Positions 20,001 to 26,313 of a DNA stretch of 33,212 nucleotides are shown one piece after another (position 1 is the stretch's first letter; every line of letters begins with the position of its first letter). The position numbers and the translations under genes are program-made. This DNA comes from PVC group bacterium. GTDB taxonomy: Bacteria; Verrucomicrobiota; Kiritimatiellia; SS1-B-03-39; UBA6053. Where the stretch lies: the NCBI GenBank assembly GCA_003565035.1, contig PXDP01000189.1, forward strand, positions 1 through 33,212, given 5' to 3'. The notes under the pieces are model-generated. The model searched no databases, had not been told where the DNA came from, and saw nothing but the letters and a program-made list of their open reading frames with translations.

Positions 20001-20010
20001 GGAAAAATAA
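5023..20010 (+). CDS. giant multidomain phage protein (4995 aa): putative virion-associated single-chain DPBB RNA polymerase with DEDDh exonuclease domain
   Basis: Uninterrupted 4995-codon ORF, SD AAGGAGG before the ATG. Contains HPNMAKQLQRDFDGD (beta'-like catalytic motif), SIDVET/GYNIKGFDADYL/AHDAGYDA (DEDDh motifs), N-terminal Gly/Ala-rich hydrophobic segments and a C-terminal hydrophobic segment GLGLAGTWLMYELIMNFI. Lies directly upstream of terL. Confidence 0.75.
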   Translation: MDEKRFDLEDKPRASSMLDDEIRRLKEQNTYDDSVKTAQEEAAEAFVLNVTPQEAGPLERKQVITDDIAKQFHTIKQEFGSYTNYYKQNNNQHFPGYEAIGAEYLNKEHKDREYAEYVETGIITEEEFLRKHYVGDILKDAGHNVTSRAYWYNKLMSGDGTSPLTNKYTMHKAYEVARGMYEAQSIAQAHKRAQEGTLELSAESLFGEKITGEDFARLFGVPEGSDPDELLRSYKQLGYIATEMEEAIAPILQDADGTVYGYLHRSGVLYSVGEDDEAYRAMYDEANNVQYLRAQGGEIRGGLVTFADSLLAGAVNFVGTLGQIIGTGVWGIGSLAVEAADKEKSLGEGFMNAYSVIEAFKHGEDLHRLTSSKFVDLSGEWNAMRVADGIAGLVGTVAGMKATFGASAALNAASRGAIAAGKGAGVKHLAWSGAQKASNVTMKMTGIYSGRWGGVSPSQVMNNPQMMGLQTAKGALAKKGGVATAKSATELLTQVRTASAKNHVALISTYGAKDFIDNAGYMLMRADLDDSFAATFGDTEEEQRSEIYRRAAGVAIFNMGVSAIFTGGIDDSPSRRMALFAGGRAQTDKAATKILSKYVSGERWRLFADFGADSIDNIVTMTLNQAVKQEGEGSPEAFIRSLNPHTIGMGLYMAGVTAKGSQRFALEAGGATLGRTKKEIDNYIDGRINSAKTPEERSSFNTIKQELQKTYQDVLSGKEVTIGSDTFKHVDDKGEPIKDMTIHASIAYVRQAETLFRAEEMRGFVNKGLDDVRLAVFRELDETTTRNLLAVERDLATMTKGILGEGAKPYFREMFKNIASGGTRTSNRKMISNIQNTLKISNEAVFSAAFGDITRDVTPTDLGKALDAGDTQRLTNGMEGVRLNTDIPEGELLATVIKHLFPEADVRVEVLEDKTYLGVADYSLHARADILNRVRDIALEVNSLRGATPELDLRKTLQSMYERRYGEDATSKSPIDARAANMRDLIQALVDSKLLTIDQAAELFGAAAAEGETKRLFQHEYLKNMTAGEKDIKLKDIKEANETLRLVNQFVHKNVGAKEVPESEIKAAKATLGQLYDNDGTLKPAVRHILNDKPQLEDFLLDMQKMIKEAELDPRVLPQLLNRLLATSSASYKEDPEITKTIGKFFTTEDPDSILRQVTANDDWEVNNVYIDVGSFSTKLMNNLHRGLLDYLSTPDNINKTVTDYLNTSDVKADTLGAKQLVMLDYIKQGLNASGTPYLKFTKDEAEGFARNMGYRSLADMNKHTGVFYYASSPFSIDVKLDRDSRIALDVQKHKIVTTDATPDELAKQLSNGVINLSGDDVINITRISGDVLTARSVDARGLEAEGLKTERTAFKSAIVAGKKGESDTMIVLNSPRYNVDFEDASYYKGTQLFDMLDKLNEGSVVSTFKDDVSFYKETIKKQLGKKTLGPKGIEKYFGADSPWDATVDSETITFKFNRAKYDKIKKSFNAGELNKTNIFKFLPSDLTEREVGKDYGNQAGYQIGSVPAIRSTILDFTKLITNWYDTTNNKVTGYKDITISNKKFVRDPEVFNNIKTMGVKVDDLIAELKSKLMVDKKRNAYVQDMLNRLEIAKAPKEYTNKLSDRVNKLLASQTIIDMLLKEDISDSLVKKINNMQAPKGSVSKELEEDKNIINIEDGEYQAAAQIFRNVELHPTIKDVTLKELQAAKDYLTNNKETHNKVESIDVGIGGLAIFKFGNSLKIPIEKLAKLTDEELTFLRELDPDIDKKRKEIIKEFYNITDEDLLKPSGAAPKLLDFTQVSKAQSFWKGFGHPEQIKQWAENHFNNKIFINKAKHYLFHNLNNTKMGENFDKDIFETMWKGLINLSDEFKHVINPKAIRSYNLDTEAGQKMFINHVGMTMKTLKDLINESMSLDDTGRVKRSAEDTDIFMDNLLKSAVTIVLNNKGGASYNQTKNAFLIDTVGTNAGKIILHSRNDSDFNAKIIMTKAEDLDGKILLSPKAGTYERFSVPEFGVHKINHGEGRLIKKRIEDVEMLGVLKRTTKDEFNKLSKPAIIARALEMPRTRESAVERVREAAHELGMSDKAFDKLMTSVSDIQEQFLDTSLRKVLIDRKIDETLPQAKSKHLKEIIDIFEFGIMSEDRKQYQSSFDAAPFKVFTTPDDVDYSFVIRDSKGTITSKIESRVMAVVDKLLDTKDKINIKEFEDGLKEEFGKNMYIAKEEGGKITPIPLDSSELKEIYKDMYTRAIVGNIIKPRGDKTEAFVISKMLDDSTNFSKQRKAKLPIENLEEYYSIDVETVLGKKFQIGTYREDDIRRVSASMKEFSDAEIKDLTDLVTKEVNIKKEIVARLNDPFLKKAYKDGVLDKEYEAWESALRSALLDKKKADFDPEILRIIKDEKLLGYNIKGFDADYLGVKWDDTKHFDLEDFAKQNLIGEKKLSLGALVKRFDVPTEDARAHDAGYDAEMVKRLIPYITKSLKESDVSLINNKFYNYIDDVSKKVGLPAKQIRDMILDYKKNSFNKTKTDASGKQSLPVPPHKYKAQNPYFTQILNRYLDLERKYTHTKTLRDIHNLTYNKTSDTLRQHIRQGGAKMYTQMFNYLASLSDNMLMGDNPIISSILKQAFVNPQSFGKEQWEDYLNPKNYLDFEKLSAALKKHNINKSAEEIKKEYHKASPVVDEKIKGILEGKGFNELEDIRETFMNSNANYLLTRTAEVVTALSNKLKLDARVANELFNRAISLYDKTIDDAGYTQGLHSMDALTKEFMDTIQNRLGKLKVKASYNLWGEAETKEVFGKMRDNKDLQADEIRLPKDVADKLNFQEIVDDMGNTHKVVLLTIDPAVIAGGSAIVLKAIVDPKTKYVQAHPNMAKQLQRDFDGDSVRLIANGDTKMAQFMYEIYRASNSALKRIEGTYRQLDKFITPKYKKDFVDADIDHIYKTVDVVSKDEWNKAHQANLNKINNIETIEGRRVEIEKIKSQDMYIVDDKNIFDEYTQVINATGKTFNKNPFSKLTEADIKNRNVNIALSKVAKQNHDSFTQHVGYLNKMHMPFNESVDKPLMSLYRKTLVLSDVETAQLKMAYHKAIESGKFDELEGIITKGYELTEDRKYFENFKDIATIKADIENKTFDGVDDFINAYHRGMQSYDEMLKANDTFNKKIVDAYAAYIKDNEDTLLHKEITNLSNAIKDLMEVNAHMHPDFLATKTTNPGYAVQFLSHALNLYDDRYNPLTGRTLKQVHSEYTKGLEKPARVLYVDMAKFGFTEDAMFMRSTFFNNHHMFKGHYHEVDPEWGSTNIKKGKLKTYVNIKGKEVKIPETRGDIDIIEKNGRYYINYAEADRSEIYKTAGIKTLGSVAPKGSLVEKLLINNKADIIRDIKLFDKKKGHVTNIKHEGQAEKGFITTEPTMFTVGNKTDRDKQHYGLSSNNFIQSFADGLEGLLLGKHFYRLNDTGDGLVKDNRDFVDMVNNIRDLTTRPSGSTSNAIGELDLLKLLYLSDLHEKVFGFRPENGDPENLMSLQGLGTRTSAGYIKKLSDTITQDKSLDTLLEEHYGDDPIVKRLFSPQVTDKIIKNTVGQSTIAEPDGAISKSTKLVDQTEGTLKSGQHFSDEDTSPRGVYPKTSFLEDVLGVKNYGNYKDDALRNIIPSNSLHRGTMTDGFIAAVDRRLPDPQQRDMYNIIAADEKAGREASINALTKNMNTEGAKRSIPVGDPDGFTKTRTDSLDYANYVGDKNTKKLFVGYGGIKGQAALYDLARQEGDWSKDDMSIERHFRPEADEYMNNFKSTTQVLDAEITKDGLNFKYNTEAEEPQRVEQLLSATKSKAFSARLFDELDQQKLAEFFVSDEIPSILRTPGDSLYQKVSAYLKANPLENMSDTMYKTKSEIWKTKLAIADTITTKEGETKYHIFKGNASLLEDDVKSNRALLTSSGLDEKSATSMKAGRVITMAQDAGNKFTDRAINLNIKLQMLVQSLEGKEDFVKYMKASWVESQRKGLQPLGEDAKAVMNSLGFKTYDEMKTWAKGFDANHKDLVNTYIAYTKEIIAHATELQRLQGEDFNSFLMIAPFRGAKENVKNKARATIKQGFKLWNKPEDLLFDHTIDDFFEATKSILSNIKKGYISEAFKAGLKSEGLLDNEKILNALLLKEDDFDSLIKEHVKTLSSVDSKALKDQLDQIASLIKTTDKSALLQARHSNIITTEHLTAVYKTIMQELDTLSRYSDLSEDDIKLNLSDPELKLGAEKLEATRALELKTQLAGFVGDIAKENPKIAEALFTKLSSAAASAGKHGALVDANGRPITERGAFGRLRPDSSEFIKQELKYKGENSLLFKINVIREAVKGNVYVGHGQLGKILNEEIYTKQTHAWLETLRKGGKTTQGLIMMNLLKLPIRMFSFSAFDIAMISTVDPKAVLKIPTTVRLLKAYYQSDGQYSTPELDAYFVQKGFDSLTARQRDVIVGEADAFSNMSPLAAPYRGMKDLSRYALDIQSDFGRLALYLSLRDRFDDATKNDFYGPAYYNKAQVDILKDMTPEEAERMGFKNKQGKLVTPKAADRKAYYIVEQLLGSPGNFPKIAKDLSGLLVFNTFPLAITRATKGYTSSILKSVGDSFKGDTRGLFQNTAPLGLGLAGTWLMYELIMNFIESLYGMEEDDVEDIKSKMLTPDPIGTLLLNTPTFNYNSFHPLMIMDEMLTRPIRDAMNQEDPDIPKSVDALIRLLNSNAISRANPFLKIPVEVLAQKDLFGSDIIDTKHSYNMFENTVRKVAGIPLGMGMSRALVEGYQLQKYNDNTAMQNILSSVESGIKNELNASRAYNKSRQNYYKGRGMISNYRATMREETEASWEAADLYNGEIKTNRFNSGYDREEYKVARGVLNKLIRQERPMSEIDAAILDLIDPYGKYKLSPDSVQAVINTLSLQARFEGLKDPDHFLSTLTDTERRQFEEGLLWEQQNFPLLSEISIGGNEPYKRTPYLNRHYGGYSNRYSGAGRVPYIKKGYYRSPYRDLERGEWNQVKVIGPSDKMGIWEK
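11845..12400 (+). other. DEDDh (DnaQ-like) 3'-5' exonuclease domain inside the giant ORF
   Basis: ExoI SIDVET (D2275,E2277), ExoII LLGYNIKGFDADYLG (D2389), ExoIII ARAHDAGYDAEM (H2438,D2443; H-x4-D). Confidence 0.75.
13370..13620 (+). other. beta'-like RNAP catalytic double-psi-beta-barrel segment inside the giant ORF
   Basis: LPKDVADKLNF...LLTIDPAVIAGGSAIVLKAIV...VQAHPNMAKQLQRDFDGDSVRLI; DFDGD at nt 13582-13596 (D2854, D2856, D2858). The H-to-first-catalytic-D spacing (10) matches the bacterial beta' IQLHPLVCAAYNADFDGD motif. Confidence 0.75.
14980..15240 (+). other. candidate beta-like DPBB segment inside the giant ORF
   Basis: TLGSVAPKGSLVEKLLINNKADIIRDIKLFDKKKGHV...FTVGNKTDRDKQHYGLSS resembles bacterial beta ILVGKVTPKG...EKLLRAIFGEKASDVKD...LQVGDKMAGRHGNKGVVS by eye. 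Confidence 0.35.
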
Positions 20011-20025
20011 TAAGGAGGAGATCAC

Positions 20026-21600
20026 ATGGGCAAAACTCTAAATGTAATACCTAACTATAGACCCCATAAAAAGCAGGTGCTTCTACATAATGCACCTGTG
20101 TCATTTGATAGTTTATCCATTGTCTTATATGGGGGAACTCGTGGAGGAGGGAAGAGTGCAGGCATCTTAGCTGATGCCTTCCTTTTCTGCACCACATATC
20201 CAGGAGCTAAAGTATGTATTATTCGTGAAACGTTAGATGCTGTTAAGCAATCATTCTTAGATAAACTACCTACATTATTTCCACAAGAAATTGATGGTCA
20301 TAAGATATATGAGTATAGAGAAAAAAGCTCAAGCATCGTAGCACCACTATCCCGATCAGTTGTTTTTCCTAACGGCTCTTATATAACTTTTCAACGTGTT
20401 GCTAACTATGCTGAAGCAGAAGCAAAACAAGGTTGGGAGTTTCATTACTTAGCTATTGACGAAGTAACTAAGCAACAAGAAAAAGCAGTAATGTATTTAT
20501 TATCTACTGTTAGATCAGTTGAAGTAGATAATCCATATACCAAACAAAAACTTCAGATACCTACTAAAGTAGTATTCGGGTGTAACCCTGGAGGTGTTGG
20601 GCACAAGTGGGTTAAAGAAAAATACATTGATACAACTGTTACTAAGTATGACCCAGAAACAAATGCGCCTATTCAAACAAAAGATTATCAACAAACATTT
20701 AAAGACCCTGTAACTAAAAAAGATATTATATGTAATGTAAGATTCATACCAGCATCGTGGCGAGATAACCCATATCTTAGTGACGCGTATCTTATCCCTC
20801 TTAGTATGCAAACAGAAACTAAAAGGAAAATGGATATGGATGGTAACTGGGATATCGTAGCTGGTAAAATGTTTGAAGTATCTGAAGAACATATTGTCAG
20901 TAAGTTTGAAATTAGAGATATTCTAGAGAACCCTAAACTTATTAAAGATATTTACGTAACTATTGATTGGGGCTTTAGACCATCCTTTCATAGTGCTATC
21001 TGGGTAATGGTTTTACAAAACGGGAGATCCATTGCCTTTAAAGAAATATATGGGCAAGACTTAGTCTTTGAAGAATTTGTAGCGGAGATAAAACATATAT
21101 CTTCTTATTATGATATCACTAGCACACTCCTTCCTCATGATATGTTTAGACACGGAGACAACTATCGAAACAGTGAAGGTAAAATAATAGGAGAAACTAA
21201 AGCAGATGTCTTTGAATATCACGGTTTAAACCCTATACCTATTGAGTCTGGTAAAGGTACTGTTGACTTTAGGTATGATAAAATACATTCTTCTTTTGTA
21301 ATAAGAGATGAGGAAGATAATGAGTTTAGACACCTTATAGGTGAAAACGTAAGTAATTTACTTGATGAGTTAGAGCACGCTGTTCATGATGATAATGGTA
21401 CAGGACGTATCGCAGCTAGTTGTGCCGAGCATGCTATAGATGCTTATGGGTTGTTTCTAGTATTTTATAGCTCAGATATTGCACCTATTAGTTTAGAAGA
21501 TTATAAAGTAGACTTACGACCTCGCTTACAAAAAAGAATAGAAGACGAAGAAGAAGCACTTGATAGCGGGTACCACGACACCGATGCATATGATTTATAA
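20026..21600 (+). CDS. terL: terminase large subunit
   Basis: Walker A YGGTRGGGKS, Walker B-like HYLAIDE, nuclease-like VTIDWGFRPSF and LPHD; position before portal and MCP. Confidence 0.95.
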   Translation: MGKTLNVIPNYRPHKKQVLLHNAPVSFDSLSIVLYGGTRGGGKSAGILADAFLFCTTYPGAKVCIIRETLDAVKQSFLDKLPTLFPQEIDGHKIYEYREKSSSIVAPLSRSVVFPNGSYITFQRVANYAEAEAKQGWEFHYLAIDEVTKQQEKAVMYLLSTVRSVEVDNPYTKQKLQIPTKVVFGCNPGGVGHKWVKEKYIDTTVTKYDPETNAPIQTKDYQQTFKDPVTKKDIICNVRFIPASWRDNPYLSDAYLIPLSMQTETKRKMDMDGNWDIVAGKMFEVSEEHIVSKFEIRDILENPKLIKDIYVTIDWGFRPSFHSAIWVMVLQNGRSIAFKEIYGQDLVFEEFVAEIKHISSYYDITSTLLPHDMFRHGDNYRNSEGKIIGETKADVFEYHGLNPIPIESGKGTVDFRYDKIHSSFVIRDEEDNEFRHLIGENVSNLLDELEHAVHDDNGTGRIAASCAEHAIDAYGLFLVFYSSDIAPISLEDYKVDLRPRLQKRIEDEEEALDSGYHDTDAYDL

Positions 21601-21604
21601 CCAA

Positions 21605-21633
21605 TTGAGTGTTTATTAATTATATGCTATAAT
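21605..21633 (+). promoter_or_regulatory. sigma70/sigmaA-type promoter TTGAGT-N17-TATAAT with extended -10
   Basis: TTGAGT 21605-21610, TGC TATAAT 21625-21633, upstream of the 21656 ORF. Confidence 0.7.
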
Positions 21634-21655
21634 AAAATGAAAGGAGGACTATTAC

Positions 21656-22093
21656 ATGAATAAAGTATTTTTAAAAGAAACACAAAAAGAGTTGGGTATT
21701 AGTTTACATACAGCTATTTGCCCAATAGGTTCAAGGATTTCTGGTAGTTTAAGAGCTGGAAACATTTGCGTAACATTCCCTCAAATTATGCCAGCACACA
21801 TTTTTATAAACAGAAATGTACTGCGGGATGCTTTACTACAAGAGCCTGAAAAAACTGAGAAGTTATTAAACATCCAAGTTATTGACTTAGTTAAAACTAC
21901 CCCAGTGCCTACAGAGAATAAAAAAGAAGTAGAGCCAGTAGTTGATGAACCCCTTATTGAAAAGAAAGAACCTATTATAGAAGAACCTGTAGTAGAAGAC
22001 ATGCCTCTTACTGTTGAAGTAATACATAAAGATATAACTAATTCAAAGAAAGAAGATAAACTTATAAACAAGCCAAAAAAAGGAGGGAAATAA
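21656..22093 (+). CDS. hypothetical protein with Glu/Pro/Val-rich C-terminal tail (145 aa)
   Basis: Supplied ORF, AAAGGAGG SD; low-complexity EPVVDEPLIEKKEPIIEEPVVED tail. Confidence 0.75.
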   Translation: MNKVFLKETQKELGISLHTAICPIGSRISGSLRAGNICVTFPQIMPAHIFINRNVLRDALLQEPEKTEKLLNIQVIDLVKTTPVPTENKKEVEPVVDEPLIEKKEPIIEEPVVEDMPLTVEVIHKDITNSKKEDKLINKPKKGGK

Positions 22094-22326
22094 TGTTAGA
22101 AAATATTATAATTTTACTAAGCATAGGAATAACATTAATAGCCTTATGCTATATAATCATTAATCAAATGTTAATGTTAAATCAAGTTAACAAAAGAATG
22201 TTTGTATTAGCAGAAATAATGTTAGCACAAGTTGGTATAGATAAAGACCATACAGTCTTTACTGATAATGAAGAGTCAGAAGAACCTTTACCACCTACAC
22301 CCTATGATCCTCATGGAGTTGATTAA
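22093..22326 (+). CDS. small single-pass membrane protein (77 aa)
   Basis: MLENIIILLSIGITLIALCYIIINQ hydrophobic N-terminus, acidic/Pro-rich C-terminus; start overlaps the preceding stop. Confidence 0.75.
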   Translation: MLENIIILLSIGITLIALCYIIINQMLMLNQVNKRMFVLAEIMLAQVGIDKDHTVFTDNEESEEPLPPTPYDPHGVD

Positions 22327-22328
22327 TT

Positions 22329-24236
22329 ATGAAAGAAAAACCTACAAAGATGGTAGACTACATAGACCACTTTATACAAGATGCACAGCATAAAGCTCAA
22401 CCTTTTATTATATCGGGAATTTTAAATAGAGAATATTTAAAAGGTGCCCAACATAAAATGGTAGATCCACAGAAGATGGTTATAACTAATAAAGTTAATA
22501 CTCCTAATGTGTATTTGGAACGAAAGATATTTAATAAAATGTTGCCTATCTACCTTTCTAGGTATGGTATATTATCTGGGAGTAGACCTATTCCTGGATT
22601 TAAAGCAACTACAAATCAATCTCTATCTATTACAGGAGCACTAGAAGGAAACAATTTCATAACAGCTATTTCTAAAGAAATAGGATATAAAGAAAAATAT
22701 GATCAAGCTATAAAGCTTGGCGATGTTGATGGTATTGTATGGGTTAAGACTGGTATTGATTGGACTAAGGGAGATTTAATATCTACCAAAACTACCACTA
22801 ACGCAGAAACTGGAGAGAAAGTAGATATTAAAATTAACGAGGGGAGACCTTTTATTGATATTATTCCTATCCACGAAGTACTAATAGATAACTTTGCAAT
22901 AACCTCGCCGGATAAAATAAATGAATTAGTATATAGACGACCATACTCATGCGACTTTATAGAAAAGCGTTTTGGGTTTAGGCCACCTAAAGAAGATATA
23001 ACAGGTAACTTAACTACCCACCCTTATTATTTGGAATTAGGTTTTGGTATGCGACAAGGGAAAGACATGGAGTATGCTTATGTAGTAGAATATTACAAGA
23101 AACCAGACCCTCTTTATCCTAAAGGACGATACATTTTAAAAACAGGTAGTCATATATTACATGACGGTGTCTTACCTTTTGTAAATAAAATGGATGGGGA
23201 AAGAAAAATACCTTTTGTACCAATATCTTTAATGAATATACCCGGGCACATAATAAGCCCTACAGTATACAACCAAATTATTCCGATGCAAGATACATAT
23301 AACTCTGTTAAGAATAGATTATTAGAGTATATTAATCATATAGCTATTGGTCAATTATATTATTGGGAAGGCTCTTTAATTAATAAAGATAGCATAACTA
23401 ATAAACCTGGTAGAATGATAGGACTTAAGCGACATTCAAAAGCTCCACAACCTGTGGAGAAATCGCGTATAGGTTCAGAGATAGTTACATATCTAGAAGG
23501 CATCAGCTCTGATATGCTTATAACCGCAGGACTTTCTGAGTTACAGGCATATGGTATTAGTAAAAGTAATATGAGAACTGATGGTGTGGTTGATAAAATA
23601 TCAGAAAGCGATGATAATAAACTTACTAATGCTATAGATAATCTATCTATAGGGATTATAGAAATATTTAAACAACTCTTATATGTAGAAAAACAGCGAC
23701 GCAAAATATTGACAGAAGAGTATGGGGTTGCCAAAGCAGATAAGTATATGCTAAAATATAACTTAGATGAAGTAGACCCAGAAGAATTAGATATTGTAAA
23801 CAGAGAATATTTAAAAAACTCTGATATAATATTAGAGAAGAAAATAACACAAGCAGCTAGTCTTGGAGTATACAATCCTGAGTTAAACCTATCTTACAAA
23901 TCTAAATTAGAAATTTTAAATTCAGTAAATTGTGGATACTTACAAGATACTCTTGATCCTACACAACGTGTTAATTATGAATTAATACAGTGGGAACAAG
24001 AAGAGTTCTTAAACCTACGAGCACCTATCGTAGAAGAGTTCCAAGATCATGAACAACATATCGCGGAACATAATATTTTTAGGTTATCTCCTCTTTTGCA
24101 AAAGCTTAAGAGTAAAGATATAGATAGATATGATAAGGTAAGAGAGGCGCTGGACCATCATATCGGTAATCATCAACAATTAGTTGAGAACACAGCGCAC
24201 AACACAGATCTTGAAAATGCCAAGGCATATCTATAA
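22329..24236 (+). CDS. portal protein
   Basis: 635-aa ORF between terL and scaffold/MCP; content such as PIHEVLIDNFA, VYNQIIPMQDTYNSVKNRLLEYINH and AGLSELQAYGISKSNMRTDGVVDKISESDDNKL is consistent with podoviral portals. Confidence 0.85.
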   Translation: MKEKPTKMVDYIDHFIQDAQHKAQPFIISGILNREYLKGAQHKMVDPQKMVITNKVNTPNVYLERKIFNKMLPIYLSRYGILSGSRPIPGFKATTNQSLSITGALEGNNFITAISKEIGYKEKYDQAIKLGDVDGIVWVKTGIDWTKGDLISTKTTTNAETGEKVDIKINEGRPFIDIIPIHEVLIDNFAITSPDKINELVYRRPYSCDFIEKRFGFRPPKEDITGNLTTHPYYLELGFGMRQGKDMEYAYVVEYYKKPDPLYPKGRYILKTGSHILHDGVLPFVNKMDGERKIPFVPISLMNIPGHIISPTVYNQIIPMQDTYNSVKNRLLEYINHIAIGQLYYWEGSLINKDSITNKPGRMIGLKRHSKAPQPVEKSRIGSEIVTYLEGISSDMLITAGLSELQAYGISKSNMRTDGVVDKISESDDNKLTNAIDNLSIGIIEIFKQLLYVEKQRRKILTEEYGVAKADKYMLKYNLDEVDPEELDIVNREYLKNSDIILEKKITQAASLGVYNPELNLSYKSKLEILNSVNCGYLQDTLDPTQRVNYELIQWEQEEFLNLRAPIVEEFQDHEQHIAEHNIFRLSPLLQKLKSKDIDRYDKVREALDHHIGNHQQLVENTAHNTDLENAKAYL

Positions 24237-24291
24237 TTACAGCCATTAGGCCAAGGATTATAAGTACAGCATATAAAAGGAGGGATCAATT

Positions 24292-24942
24292 ATGACTGTA
24301 GAAGAACTAGAGCAACAGCTCGCTGAGACACAGGCAAAGCTAGACGCTAGCGAAAAAACAAACAAAACACTAGAGGCTAACCAATCTAATCAAAACTCTT
24401 ACATCACTAAACTAGAAGAAACTAAAAGTGCATTGACTGAACAGATAAACTCTATTAAGAGTACTGCTAACTCGCCTGCACTTGATCCGAACATCACTGC
24501 TTACTTCAAGAAGAAATACGTAGAAGACTTTGAAAAAGATGGGATAGCAGAAATCATTAGTCGCGATACTAAGGGAGTATTTCCTAAGGTAGAAGCAGAG
24601 CTAAGAAGTTTCTTAAAGGCACATATGACCGAGAACAACGCATCACTTAAGTTTGTGTTAGACGCATATTCTCTAGTGTTAGGGAGAGCTTACGCTGACC
24701 CAGAACATGAGATTCATAAAGTAGATGAGCCTACTCCAACTGAAGGAGAACCAACAGAACCTCCAGCAGATAAAGGAGTTCCGTCTAACATACATGAACC
24801 TATTCCACCAACGCTAACTGATAGTGACCCAGCTTCTGGCAACCCAGTACCAAGACCTCAAGTTGAAGTACGGAATACAAAAGAAGCCTTTAAAGTATTT
24901 GAAGACAGATTATTTAAACAAGGTCAAGACAAGTATGAATAA
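24292..24942 (+). CDS. putative scaffold / capsid assembly protein
   Basis: N-terminal coiled coil (VEELEQQLAETQAKLDASEKTNKTLEAN), acidic Pro-rich C-terminal half, directly upstream of MCP. Confidence 0.75.
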   Translation: MTVEELEQQLAETQAKLDASEKTNKTLEANQSNQNSYITKLEETKSALTEQINSIKSTANSPALDPNITAYFKKKYVEDFEKDGIAEIISRDTKGVFPKVEAELRSFLKAHMTENNASLKFVLDAYSLVLGRAYADPEHEIHKVDEPTPTEGEPTEPPADKGVPSNIHEPIPPTLTDSDPASGNPVPRPQVEVRNTKEAFKVFEDRLFKQGQDKYE

Positions 24943-24964
24943 TACTTAAAGGAGGTAAAGTAAA

Positions 24965-26260
24965 ATGATTAAAATGACAAATTTTAACGTCTCTCAGGCA
25001 ATCGAAGATTTCTTAAAGATTGAGTATACTGATGGATTAACTAACGAGTTTAACACAATGGAAGCTTTAATCAATCAATTCGGTAAAGAAGATTTAAAAG
25101 GAAAATATAAAACGAAAAGTTTTGCATTAGGTGTTACTGATAACATCCGTGCATTAGGTAAGTCTAACGATACTTATGTATTAGGTGTTAACGACTATAC
25201 TAATGGTGCTGATACTGTTGAAGCTCAGTTCGATACAACTAAATTATTAGGTGTATTCGCTATTACTGACGAAGCAATAGTAAAAGGTACAACTGATGGA
25301 AGCATCTTTAATGTCTTACAAGATTCATTACAAAGAATGCAATTAGGTCTTAAGCATACGATTAATCGTTATGGTTATGGATCAGCTTCTGGTAAAATAG
25401 GTGTTGTAAGTTCACAAGTTGCTACTGATGCAGATTTCTTAGGCACTGGCCGTAACATGTATGAAATCAAAATGACTAACTCTCATAGTGTTCTACCTGG
25501 TATGGGCTTATTACTAAGAAAAGATGGCTCAAATTATATCACTTGCCGAATATTTGATAAAACTAATAGTTCAGTACATGATGAAACAGTTCGTGTAGTT
25601 GAAATTGCAGCAGCTTCAGATGGTACTGTAGATTTATCTTCAGATACTGTAGAAGTATATGCTCGTCAATTAGATCCTACAGCTGCTGTTAAAGCAGAGT
25701 ATACTGGATTAGAAGATATTGTTATGACTCAAAATAATACCATCTTCAATGTTGATCGTTCTGTTTACAAGGCTCTTAACTGTACAGTTGAGGACTTAGA
25801 AAGCGAAATAATCACAGAAGAAAAATTAAGAGATATGTCTGACCACGTTGAATTATCTAACTCAGACGGTGCTGTTATTGATTTAGTAGCGTCTAACCAC
25901 AGAATCATTTCTAGTATCGAGAAACAATTATATCAATTTAAACAATATGATATGGATAGTTCAAAAGGCGAGTTTGGTTTAGGGCGACCTAAAGTTAAAT
26001 TCGACAACTACTCATTGTTTAAAGATAAGTATTCTCGCGACGCAAATATCTATATGTTAGACACTAAGAAAATCTATGAATTAACTCGTAAAGACTTTGG
26101 TTGGTTAACTAAAGGCGGAGCGGCTGGCATCTTAGAGCGTAGAGACGGATCAGAAATCTATGAAGGTATCATGACTAAGTATGCAGATTTAGCGGTTGAG
26201 AGCTTTAAAGCTCACGCTGCATTTAAAAATGTTGCGCACGAAGTAGCTACCTCAGAGTAG
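24965..26260 (+). CDS. major capsid protein
   Basis: 431-aa ORF after scaffold; HK97-fold-like sequence character; position and terminator after it. Confidence 0.85.
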   Translation: MIKMTNFNVSQAIEDFLKIEYTDGLTNEFNTMEALINQFGKEDLKGKYKTKSFALGVTDNIRALGKSNDTYVLGVNDYTNGADTVEAQFDTTKLLGVFAITDEAIVKGTTDGSIFNVLQDSLQRMQLGLKHTINRYGYGSASGKIGVVSSQVATDADFLGTGRNMYEIKMTNSHSVLPGMGLLLRKDGSNYITCRIFDKTNSSVHDETVRVVEIAAASDGTVDLSSDTVEVYARQLDPTAAVKAEYTGLEDIVMTQNNTIFNVDRSVYKALNCTVEDLESEIITEEKLRDMSDHVELSNSDGAVIDLVASNHRIISSIEKQLYQFKQYDMDSSKGEFGLGRPKVKFDNYSLFKDKYSRDANIYMLDTKKIYELTRKDFGWLTKGGAAGILERRDGSEIYEGIMTKYADLAVESFKAHAAFKNVAHEVATSE

Positions 26261-26264
26261 AAAT

Positions 26265-26290
26265 AAAGGAGCAGCAATGCTCCTTTTTAT
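26265..26290 (+). terminator. rho-independent terminator after MCP
   Basis: AAAGGAGC-agcaat-GCTCCTTT followed by T-rich tail. Confidence 0.85.
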
Positions 26291-26313
26291 TTTATTAAAA
26301 GGAGGATAAAGTA

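Noticed and set aside
5023-20010. Alternative genetic code, programmed frameshift or inteins in the giant ORF
   Set aside because: The frame is open with standard codons throughout and contains no obvious intein splice motifs or slippery-site plus stop arrangement.
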